DNA of 64,000 nucleotides from Paenibacillus sp. OK003 (GTDB lineage: Bacteria > Bacillota > Bacilli > Paenibacillales > Paenibacillaceae): the NCBI RefSeq assembly GCF_900109515.1, contig NZ_FOBD01000026.1, positions 1 through 64,000 on the forward strand. Direction: 5' to 3'. The notes under the pieces were generated by a model. It ran no database searches. It worked only from the letters and a program-made list of their open reading frames with translations, and had not been told where the DNA came from. Position 1 is the first letter of the stretch. Every line of letters starts with the position of its first letter. Below, one piece after another: positions 35,180-42,646 of this stretch. Both the position numbers and the translations under genes were made by a program.

Positions 35180-36079
35180 TCATTGAAGTGCTTCGTTAGG
35201 GGCTTCATCCGAGTCTGGTTCAACATGAACATGAACTGTGTACACCTCATGTTCTCTTAACAATTCATCTTCTACATTTGTTGAAATATCATGTGCTTTC
35301 TGCAGATCCAAATCCGATCGTACAAGAATTACCACATCGACAACGGCATTATTACCATAATTCCGGGCTCTTAAATCTTTAACCGCCTCCACGCCATCTA
35401 CATTGGCAATTGTACTCCTATATTCCTTGATTAGCTTTTCGTCAAATCCATCTGTAAGATGGTGTGTAGCTTCACGAAAAATGTCCCAGGCGGTTTTACA
35501 TATTAGAATACCTACCGCTACAGCTGTTAATGGGTCGAGCCATGGCAGGCCGAATTGTGAACCAATAATCCCTATAACTGTCCCTATACTAACCCAGGCA
35601 TCCGAGATATTGTCTTTTGCAGCTGCCATAACCGCCTGGCTCTTGATCTTCAAAGCAAGTCTTTTGTTATATCTGTATACCAGATACATCACAGCGGCAC
35701 AGAAAATGCCTGTCCAGGCTGCAAAGATGTCCGGAGATTCGCTTTTCCCCTCGAATACGGATGTAATCGCTCCATAAAGCACTTGTAACCCAACTACCAT
35801 CATTATGAAAGACGCAACCAGTGAGGCAACCGTCTCAGCTTTCCAATGTCCGTATGTATGATCTTGATCAGCAGGCCGTTGAGCAAGTCTCAAACCGATA
35901 AGAACCGCGATCGAAGCTATAATATCGGTAGCATTGTTTAACCCGTCGGCTTTTAAAGCTTCGGAATTAGACATATAACCGATCATCATTTTAATTGCAG
36001 TCAAACCAATATAAGCAATAATACTGATGATTGCTCCCTTTTCACCCAATTTTAAGTTGTCGTACTTTATTTGCTCCAC
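35180..36079 (-). CDS. Cation diffusion facilitator (CDF) metal exporter
   Basis: A 299-residue CDF transporter that exports Zn, Mn, Fe or similar ions against protons. Membrane spans begin at GAIISIIAYIGLTAIKMMIGY. The metal site in spans 2 and 5 is seen as ALKADGLNNATDI and AAAKDNISDAWVS: Asp plus Asn-x3-Asp, not His-rich. The DxxxD/NxxxD types without His are often Mn or Fe/Mg exporters rather than Zn. The C-terminal cytoplasmic domain is present and His-poor until VHVHVEPDSDE. I chose GTG 36079, about 10 bases after AGGGGG; an upstream in-frame TTG at 36103 lies before that site. Confidence 0.87.
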   Translation of the reverse strand: MEQIKYDNLKLGEKGAIISIIAYIGLTAIKMMIGYMSNSEALKADGLNNATDIIASIAVLIGLRLAQRPADQDHTYGHWKAETVASLVASFIMMVVGLQVLYGAITSVFEGKSESPDIFAAWTGIFCAAVMYLVYRYNKRLALKIKSQAVMAAAKDNISDAWVSIGTVIGIIGSQFGLPWLDPLTAVAVGILICKTAWDIFREATHHLTDGFDEKLIKEYRSTIANVDGVEAVKDLRARNYGNNAVVDVVILVRSDLDLQKAHDISTNVEDELLREHEVYTVHVHVEPDSDEAPNEALQ

Positions 36080-36308
36080 GAAACGTAATCCCCCTGATTC
36101 CAACTGTTTTCTAGCACTTGTACGATGGTATCATCACGATGTCGTGTGGGTCTAGAGAAACGTTTTGAACCAAGTAAAACAATGTCTGTACAACGAAAGA
36201 GTTTGACCTCGGCCAAAAAAAGTTGCGATAAGTAAACTTAATTCAGGAATTGTGACTCCTCCACATTTGACTCTGGTATCGTACCAGGGTAACTTCTAGC
36301 CTCAAAAC

Positions 36309-36336
36309 AAAAAGCCGCTAAATTTAGCGACTTTTT
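36309..36336 (-). terminator. Terminator of the YitT gene
   Basis: AAAAAGCCGCTAAA and TTTAGCGACTTTTT pair with one mismatch, leading into a T run on the minus strand. Confidence 0.75.
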
Positions 36337-36386
36337 GTATGTTAAATCCTTTTCTCCACGACAGTAACTCATGCACGTTTTAGTGT

Positions 36387-37259
36387 TTAGTGAATATCTT
36401 TCTTTTTGAAATTGCCGCCCTTCACTTCGGCTACATCGTAAACTACGATAAAAGCATTGGGATCAATTTCGTGAATGATATCCTTGATTTTGCTTTCTTC
36501 CATACGGTTGATTACACAGGTGATCTCTTTGAATTGTTCATTGGTATAACCGCCGTAGGCATCGGTATAAGTTGCTCCACGACCTAACCGGTCACGAATG
36601 GTTTCGACCATGACCTCCGGTTGATTGGTGATAATTTTAAAGGTTTTGGAGCCGCTCAAACCTTCTTCAACAATATGTATCACTTTGGAAGCGATGTAAT
36701 AAGCAAGTGCGGACAGGATCGCCCCTTGAAGACCAAATACAGTTGACACGACAATAAAGACAAACATGTTCAAGAATAAGATTAGATCACTGGTTCCAAA
36801 AGGTAATTTTCGTGAAAGCAGGACAGCCAACATATCGATTCCATCCAATGCCCCACCATTACGCAACGCCAAACCCATACCAAAACCGATGATAATCCCG
36901 CCCACAACGGTAATTAACAGTGTATCCCCTTGAATAATCGTTGGTACATGGTGCATAAGGCTTGTACCGACAGCTAGCGAGGCAATACCGATAATGGAAT
37001 AAATAGCAAAGCTCTTACCTATTTGTTTGTAGCCTAACCATACAAATGGAATGTTGATGATACCAATCAGCATCCCTAACGGTAACCCAAACAATTGTGA
37101 GCCAACGATACTAAGACCTGTCACACCACCGTCTGATACATTATTTGGAATTAATACAGCTTCCAGACCATATGAGGTGATAAAAGCCCCAATCATAATC
37201 AATAACACTTTGGAGATAATTTTCAGTTTGTTAGACTTCTGCACGTTCCTTTGATTCAT
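36387..37259 (-). CDS. YitT family membrane protein (DUF161/DUF2179)
   Basis: A 290-residue protein with five to six membrane spans (DUF161) starting with VLLIMIGAFITSYGLEAVLIP and followed by a soluble DUF2179 domain (FKIITNQPEVMVETIRDRLG and EIDPNAFIVVYDVAEV). Its transport role is unproven; YitT-type proteins are widespread in Firmicutes. I chose ATG 37259 because GGGGGAAAAGGA sits immediately upstream, while the earlier in-frame ATG at 37346 has no such site. A single gene with its own terminator. Confidence 0.85.
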   Translation of the reverse strand: MNQRNVQKSNKLKIISKVLLIMIGAFITSYGLEAVLIPNNVSDGGVTGLSIVGSQLFGLPLGMLIGIINIPFVWLGYKQIGKSFAIYSIIGIASLAVGTSLMHHVPTIIQGDTLLITVVGGIIIGFGMGLALRNGGALDGIDMLAVLLSRKLPFGTSDLILFLNMFVFIVVSTVFGLQGAILSALAYYIASKVIHIVEEGLSGSKTFKIITNQPEVMVETIRDRLGRGATYTDAYGGYTNEQFKEITCVINRMEESKIKDIIHEIDPNAFIVVYDVAEVKGGNFKKKDIH

Positions 37260-37381
37260 TCCTTTTCCCCCTTGATGAACAACCATAAAAAATAGTCTAT
37301 AACAAAATTCACTATGTTGGCAATAGATCGTCATATAGGCAACCACTAAATTCGCTCTGCTCGTTTTTCAGTCAGATTACA

Positions 37382-37738
37382 TTATTTCCCGATTAATGCT
37401 CGATATGCCGTAATTTTATTCTCCAGCATCTGATCTGCTGCGTGAAGTGTTTGCATCTGCTGTTGAATCGCCTCTTTATGCTCTTCCAGCAATTTCAGGC
37501 GCTCTGCAGCCGTATGCTCACCTTCCTGAAATAACGATGCGTACTTTTTGATGATAGCGATCGGCATTTGAGTCTCTTTTAGTTTGATTACAAAATGCAG
37601 CCATTTCAGATGCGATTCGTTGTATCGTCTATCTCCACTGGCATCACGAAGCGGTATGATAATCTGCTCCTTCTCATAATAACGCAATGTGTGGGTACTG
37701 ATACCGAGTAGTTCAGCCACTTCACCGATTGTATGCAT
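37382..37738 (-). CDS. MerR family regulator of the adjacent SDR gene
   Basis: A 118-residue MerR protein: helix-turn-helix MHTIGEVAELLGISTHTLRY, wing motif IIPLRDASGDRRYNES, then a dimerisation helix. No Cys is present. It is divergent from an SDR gene whose promoter has a 19-bp spacer with a MerR-like dyad, so activation of that gene by a small-molecule stress is likely. AAGGAGGATC serves as ribosome binding site. Confidence 0.86.
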   Translation of the reverse strand: MHTIGEVAELLGISTHTLRYYEKEQIIIPLRDASGDRRYNESHLKWLHFVIKLKETQMPIAIIKKYASLFQEGEHTAAERLKLLEEHKEAIQQQMQTLHAADQMLENKITAYRALIGK

Positions 37739-37762
37739 GGTGATCCTCCTTATATATTCCGC

Positions 37763-37793
37763 TTGACTTAGAGTAAGCTCTAATCAGTATAAT
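37763..37793 (+). promoter_or_regulatory. MerR-type promoter of the SDR gene
   Basis: TTGACT (37763-37768), 19-base spacer TAGAGTAAGCTCTAATCAG, TATAAT (37788-37793). The spacer dyad TAGAG-n4-CTCTA resembles that of the alcohol dehydrogenase promoter at 30082-30112. Confidence 0.8.
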
Positions 37794-37847
37794 CAACTCG
37801 TAGTCATATCACAATAAATAATGAACTGAAATCCAGGAGGAATATCC

Positions 37848-38621
37848 ATGAAGTATACAGTGATTACCGGTGCCAGTTCGGGCATTGGCTATGAAGCAGC
37901 TTTGGCTTTTGCGGCTCGCGGCAAACATTTGATCCTGGCTGCACGCAGAACCGACGAACTGGAGAAGTTAAAATCAAAAGTAACTGAAATTGATCCTGAT
38001 TTGGACATCGTCATTCGCACGGTGGATCTGTCCATCGCTGCCAATGTCCATGCATTTTATGAAAGTCTCCATCATTACTCAATCGAGACATGGATTAACA
38101 ACGCAGGGTTCGGAAATTTTGCTTCGGTTGGTGAACAACATCTACCTAAAATCGAACAGATGCTTCATCTGAATATAGAAGCATTAACCATTCTTTCTTC
38201 CCTCTATGTACGTGATTACGCAGAGGTTGAGGGCACACAGATTATTAACATCTCCTCTGGAGGTGGATATACGATCGTGCCGGATGCAGTAACCTACTGT
38301 GCAACAAAGTTCTATGTAAGTGCCTTTACGGAAGGGCTCGCCCATGAATTAAAAGGCAAGCATGCTGCAATGCAAGCGAAAGTGCTCGCGCCCGCTGCAA
38401 CGGAAACGGAATTTGCAGAACGTGCTTTTGATCTGGACCAGTTCGAATATGAGGGCCGTGTTCCCCAATTCCATACAGCAGAACAAATGGCTGGATTCTT
38501 GCTTGAATTATATGACAGCGAAAGCGTCGTCGGTATTGTAAATGGATTGACCTATGCGTTTGAATTGAAAGAACCGATCTTTCCGTATGCCGCGAGAGCA
38601 GCCTCGAAACCCAACGATTAA
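37848..38621 (+). CDS. Short-chain dehydrogenase/reductase
   Basis: A 257-residue classical SDR oxidoreductase. The cofactor motif is VITGASSGIGYEAALAFAARG (TGxxxGxG), with ARR after strand 2 favouring NADP(H). The NNAG motif is INNAGFGNF, and the catalytic triad is Ser in NISSGGGY and Y-x3-K in YCATKFYVSAFTEG. CAGGAGGAA precedes the ATG. It is probably activated by the divergent MerR protein. The substrate is unknown, perhaps a reactive carbonyl. Confidence 0.88.
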   Translation: MKYTVITGASSGIGYEAALAFAARGKHLILAARRTDELEKLKSKVTEIDPDLDIVIRTVDLSIAANVHAFYESLHHYSIETWINNAGFGNFASVGEQHLPKIEQMLHLNIEALTILSSLYVRDYAEVEGTQIINISSGGGYTIVPDAVTYCATKFYVSAFTEGLAHELKGKHAAMQAKVLAPAATETEFAERAFDLDQFEYEGRVPQFHTAEQMAGFLLELYDSESVVGIVNGLTYAFELKEPIFPYAARAASKPND

Positions 38622-38660
38622 TCATAAACACAACCGTTAACCCCATCCTATGTGAAACGT

Positions 38661-38692
38661 CAAAAGGGAACCTGTGATCAGGTTCCCTTTTG
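38661..38692. terminator. Bidirectional terminator
   Basis: CAAAAGGGAACCTG and CAGGTTCCCTTTTG form a perfect 14-bp stem with a TGAT loop between the convergent SDR and nspC genes. Confidence 0.88.
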
Positions 38693-38715
38693 CTCTTGCT
38701 ATATCTATAAAAGTA

Positions 38716-39843
38716 TTAAGCCAATCTCATTTTGAAGTCCTGATAGCCGAACTCGCGAACCACTTCGCAATCGCCATCTTTTCTTTTCACTGCAATGGCT
38801 GGCAGCGGCATGCCGTTAAATGTATTGGTTTTGACCATGGAGTAGATCGCCATGTCCTCAAATACCAATCTGTCACCCGTTTTGAGCGGTTGATCAAATG
38901 AATAATCTCCGATCACATCACCTGACAGGCAAGTTTGTCCCCCCAGACGATACAGATGGGCTTTCTCCCCTGCTTCTCCCGAACCGATAAGCGGCGGGCG
39001 ATACGGCATTTCCAGCACGTCCGGCATGTGGCATGTGGCCGAGGTATCCAGAATGGCAATGTCCATACCGTTCTTGTGGAAATCGAGCACAGACGTCACC
39101 AGGAAGCCCGCGTTCAGCGCAACCGCTTCGCCCGGCTCCAGATATACCTCCAGGCCATATTTTTCCTGCATGCGTTTGATGCAGGCTTCCAGTCTTGGAA
39201 TGTCGTAATCCTCGCGTGTAATGTGGTGTCCACCGCCGAAGTTGATCCATTCCATTTGTGGCAGCCATTGTCCAAACTTCTCTTCCACCGCATTCAGCGT
39301 CGTTTCCAGATCATCTGAATTTTGCTGGCACAACGTATGGAAATGCAGTCCGGAGACACCTTCCAGCAGCTCCGCACGGAAATCTTCATGCTTTGCGCCG
39401 AACCTAGAACCAGGAGAACATGGATCGTAAATCTCATGCCCCTCCTGAGTCGAGCATTCAGGGTTAATACGCAGGCCTACTTTTCGACCAGCCTGGAGCG
39501 CTTTGCCCTTGAATTTCTCCAGTTGGGAGAATGAATTGAAGATAATATGATCGGTAATCGAAAGAATTTCATCGATCTCATCTTCGCGATAGGCCGGGGC
39601 AAAGACATGGTTCTCTTTGCCCATCTCCTCATGACCGAGGCGGGCTTCATACAGCCCGCTTGCCGTTGCACCGCTCAGGTATTCTCCAATGAGCGGATAC
39701 ATCGTGGTCATGGAAAATGCTTTCTGAGCCAGCACGATTTTGGCTCCTGTACGCTGCATGACACCGTTCAGGATTTTGAGATTTCTTTCGATAAGTCCTT
39801 CGTCAACAACAAAACATGGTGTTGGTAATTGCTCAAACCGCAT
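38716..39843 (-). CDS. nspC: Carboxynorspermidine/carboxyspermidine decarboxylase
   Basis: A 375-residue PLP-dependent decarboxylase with the alanine-racemase-type barrel, related to diaminopimelate decarboxylase. It forms spermidine (or norspermidine) from the carboxylated triamine. Visible are the N-terminal TPCFVVDEGLIERNLK, PLP lysine in IVLAQKAFSM, the HFHTLCQQNSDDLE and NFGGGHHITREDYD segments, and EPGEAVALNAGF. The start ATG is one base after the stop of the preceding dehydrogenase gene (TAA-G-ATG), so the two are coupled. An in-frame ATG further upstream lies within the preceding gene and is unlikely. Confidence 0.9.
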   Translation of the reverse strand: MRFEQLPTPCFVVDEGLIERNLKILNGVMQRTGAKIVLAQKAFSMTTMYPLIGEYLSGATASGLYEARLGHEEMGKENHVFAPAYREDEIDEILSITDHIIFNSFSQLEKFKGKALQAGRKVGLRINPECSTQEGHEIYDPCSPGSRFGAKHEDFRAELLEGVSGLHFHTLCQQNSDDLETTLNAVEEKFGQWLPQMEWINFGGGHHITREDYDIPRLEACIKRMQEKYGLEVYLEPGEAVALNAGFLVTSVLDFHKNGMDIAILDTSATCHMPDVLEMPYRPPLIGSGEAGEKAHLYRLGGQTCLSGDVIGDYSFDQPLKTGDRLVFEDMAIYSMVKTNTFNGMPLPAIAVKRKDGDCEVVREFGYQDFKMRLA

Positions 39844-39844
39844 C

Positions 39845-41083
39845 TTAACGAACGAGCTCCGATTCTTTGACTTCTTCTGGCAGTTCGTCAACGAGTACTG
39901 GATTGAAATCTTCAACCCATGGGAGACCCCATTTGTTCAACTCTTCCATGAATGGATCTGGGTTGAACTCTTCCACGTTGTATACGCCTGGTTTGTTCCA
40001 TTTGCCTGTCATCACCATTGCTGCACCAATCATGGCTGGAACACCTGTTGTGTAAGAGATAGCTTGGGAACCAACTTCTTTATAGCATTCTTGGTGATCA
40101 CAAATGTTGTAAACGTAGTACGTTTTATCTTTGCCGTCTTTTTTACCTTTGAAAATGCAGCCGATGTTCGTTTTGCCCACAGTACGTGGTCCAAGGGACG
40201 CCGGATCTGGCAGTACCGCCTTCAGGAATTGCAGCGGAATAATTTGTTTGCCTTCGTATTCGATAGGTTCGATCGAAGTCATGCCCACATTTTCAAGGGC
40301 TTTCAAGTGCGTGAGGTAGCTTTGACCAAATGTCATGAAGAAACGAATGCGTTTCAGACCAGGCATGTTTTTAGCCAGGGACTCCAGCTCTTCATGATAA
40401 AGCAGATACATGTCTTTCTCGCCAACTTCTTTGAAGTCATAGACACGTTTAATTTCCATTGGTTTCGTTTCGATCCATTCACCTTTTTCCCAGTATCTTC
40501 CGTTAGCCGAAACCTCGCGGATGTTGATTTCAGGGTTGAAGTTGGTTGCGAACGGATAGCCGTGATCCCCACCGTTGCAGTCCAGAATGTCAATATATTC
40601 GATCTCATCAAAGTAATGCTTCAGGGCGTAAGCAGAGAATACACCCGTAACACCTGGGTCAAATCCACTGCCTAGCAGAGCGGTAATTCCCGCTTTTTCA
40701 AAACGCTCTTTGTAATCCCATTGCCATTTGTATTCAAATTTTGCCGTATCTTCAGGCTCATAGTTCGCTGTATCCATGTAGTTCGTTTTCGTTGCAAGGC
40801 AAGCATCCATGATTGTCAGGTCTTGGTAAGGCAATGCCAGGTTCATGACGATATCCGGTTTAACTTCGTTGATGAGGGCGATCAGTTCGTCAACGTTGTC
40901 CGCATCCACTTGAGCTGTCGTAATTTTTGTTTTACCGCCGTCCAGCTTGGCTTTAAGATCGTCACATTTGGATTTCGTACGACTTGCGATGCAGATTTCC
41001 TCGAATACTTCGCTGTTTTGAACGCATTTATGAACTGCTACTGAAGCTACGCCGCCGGCGCCGATGATTAGTGCTTTTCCCAT
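39845..41083 (-). CDS. Carboxynorspermidine/carboxyspermidine synthase (saccharopine dehydrogenase family)
   Basis: A 412-residue NAD(P)H-dependent enzyme that condenses aspartate semialdehyde with putrescine (or diaminopropane) to the carboxylated triamine used by the next gene product. The N-terminal Rossmann motif is KALIIGAGGVASVAVHKC; GSGFDPGVTGVFSAYALKHYF is characteristic of the saccharopine dehydrogenase-like group. I chose ATG 41083 because AGGAGA lies 7 bases upstream; the frame is open to 41143 but without a site. This SAM-free route replaces SpeD/SpeE in many bacteria. A terminator-like hairpin lies about 100 bases upstream in the leader. Confidence 0.9.
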   Translation of the reverse strand: MGKALIIGAGGVASVAVHKCVQNSEVFEEICIASRTKSKCDDLKAKLDGGKTKITTAQVDADNVDELIALINEVKPDIVMNLALPYQDLTIMDACLATKTNYMDTANYEPEDTAKFEYKWQWDYKERFEKAGITALLGSGFDPGVTGVFSAYALKHYFDEIEYIDILDCNGGDHGYPFATNFNPEINIREVSANGRYWEKGEWIETKPMEIKRVYDFKEVGEKDMYLLYHEELESLAKNMPGLKRIRFFMTFGQSYLTHLKALENVGMTSIEPIEYEGKQIIPLQFLKAVLPDPASLGPRTVGKTNIGCIFKGKKDGKDKTYYVYNICDHQECYKEVGSQAISYTTGVPAMIGAAMVMTGKWNKPGVYNVEEFNPDPFMEELNKWGLPWVEDFNPVLVDELPEEVKESELVR

Positions 41084-41979
41084 TTTCCATTCTCCTAACC
41101 CAATATGAATTTTTTTTAAATTTAACTTCGTTATTTTTCTCATTTTTCAACTTTTCGCCCGTTTTGAACCAACAAAAAAAGCAAGGTGAAAAATGCCCCA
41201 AACGCGCATCATCACACTTGCTTGTCGATATACATCATTAAAAAGACGCAAAGTTCCCATAACTAAAAAAGTTCAAAAGAACTCCTCTAGCGGAAAGCTT
41301 CTTCATGTATATCAATATCAGATCAGAGTCTATATAGCAAATAATTCGCCTTTACCACTCTTATTGACCGTTTCACAAGTTGATGTGCAGATGCACTGGT
41401 TGTAAAGTAACCAACTTATAAAATTTGAGCTTTTAACTCAATCAATAAGGCAACATAAGTTGCCAATCGGCGTTTGACCCGGCTGTCCGTATGGCCTTAA
41501 CTTCCTTAAGAGAAGTGGTCAAAAATTATCTGCTGGAAAGACCTAATTTATATTGATATATCTGCTTTCCAAAATCACAGGTCTTACGATATCAGATACA
41601 TTGAAAAAAATCAAGCAATCATTAAAAATTATTTTATTCATCATTTTGGAACACACACTTCGCCCTTAGGCATATCTGATTATAATGGCAAATCTTTAAA
41701 TAGTTACTGCCTAATGTATCCACCTCTTTCTCAATTTTCAAACTGACATGTCAGCGATAACGATGTGTAACATGGAAGTTGGATTATCCTAAAATAGATT
41801 GATTAGGTAGAATAATCCTTTAGTTTTGTATGTCGAATATAAGTTATTACGCGAAGTTTAGAAAAAATATAAAGCTCCCAAAAATATTTTCTTTCCACTT
41901 GAAATTTTATACAATTTTGATAGGTAGATATGATATATTTGGTATGTAATTTAAAATATATCCCAGAAAAGAGGAGCTT
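41084..41979. other. Long intergenic region between polyamine operon and lectin gene
   Basis: No gene is recognisable in almost 900 bases. On the minus strand it would form the leader of the polyamine operon, including a terminator-like hairpin at 41181-41224. A GC-richer stretch (about 41410-41520) contains the hairpin GGCAACATAAGTTGCC (41448-41463) and competing complementary segments CAACTTAT (about 41412) and ATAAGTTG (about 41455), so two structures could exclude each other. I do not recognise a known riboswitch class. The right part is AT-rich and must hold the lectin promoter. Confidence 0.4.
41181..41224 (-). terminator. Terminator-like hairpin in the polyamine operon leader
   Basis: On the minus strand AGCAAGTGTGA pairs with TCACCTTGCT (one bulge), an inner ATGC/GCAT stem extends it, and seven T residues follow. 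No minus-strand gene ends nearby, so it may attenuate transcription into the polyamine genes. Confidence 0.55.
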
Positions 41980-42459
41980 ATGAAAAAAACCGTTTTGCTA
42001 TTTGCTGCAATTTTCATGTTTTTGCTCCCCATCGCTCCTTCAGCGTCTGCAGCTGGAGACCGCCTCATTTATGACATCATGTATAACAATTCGATTCCAC
42101 TCGTATCCAACAACGTCAGGTTTTCACTGCAATACAGCGTCTACGGCGACCTACAGCTCTGGGATAACCGCACACACACGATGTTATGGAACACCAAGAC
42201 CAATGACACGAGAATAAATCATTTCAAGATTGATTATTGGAGTGGAAAACTAGTGCTCCAGGATCCCCAAAACACACCTTACTGGACGTCTGACAACAAG
42301 GCATGGTCTACATCGTACTATGGAGCGGACAATCTGCCACCCAATCTCAGGGGTAACGTGCTCATCGTTCAAAACGACGGCAATTTGGTGCTGTACAATA
42401 CAGAAACACCGAGTGCAGGCTGGTATCCTGTCTGGGCTTCCAATACAGGAGGCCATTAG
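41980..42459 (+). CDS. Secreted bulb-type (B-type) lectin domain protein
   Basis: A 159-residue protein with a clear Sec signal peptide (KKTVLLFAAIFMFLLPIAPS, cleavage after ASA at about residue 24) and one bulb-type mannose-lectin domain. The carbohydrate motif QxDxNxVxY is intact once, as QNDGNLVLY near the C-terminus. The two earlier repeats (LQYSVYGDLQLW and IDYWSGKLVLQ) are degenerate, so one sugar site is expected. Single-domain bulb lectins of this size include lectin-like bacteriocins and adhesins. GAGGAGC precedes the ATG. It stands alone between two long intergenic stretches. Confidence 0.82.
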   Translation: MKKTVLLFAAIFMFLLPIAPSASAAGDRLIYDIMYNNSIPLVSNNVRFSLQYSVYGDLQLWDNRTHTMLWNTKTNDTRINHFKIDYWSGKLVLQDPQNTPYWTSDNKAWSTSYYGADNLPPNLRGNVLIVQNDGNLVLYNTETPSAGWYPVWASNTGGH

Positions 42460-42543
42460 GGTCTGTTGTACTGGAGCACAAGTTGTTTAATCAAAGCTCA
42501 TTTGATTGATGCTTGTCCTCATTCATTTTCGGGTTTTAAACTA

Positions 42544-42586
42544 AAAATACACTCACACAGTGTAAACGTGTGCGAGTGTATTTTTT
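42544..42586. terminator. Bidirectional terminator
   Basis: AAAATACACTCACACA pairs with TGTGCGAGTGTATTTT (one mismatch) and is flanked by A and T runs, between the convergent lectin and cydC genes. Confidence 0.85.
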
Positions 42587-42646
42587 GGTATGGCGAATGT
42601 TTAAACTGGCATGACTTTCATTCACATCCGTGTATATCTTATTCTC

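Noticed and set aside
39740..40675. Plus-strand frame of 311 codons opposite nspC and the synthase gene
   Set aside because: An antisense shadow of two well supported polyamine genes; its His/Phe-rich composition is typical of reverse-strand translation.
41400..41520. Known riboswitch class (c-di-GMP, SAM, TPP, FMN, lysine, cobalamin) or housekeeping RNA
   Set aside because: None of the conserved core sequences I know are present; only unassigned structure is reported.
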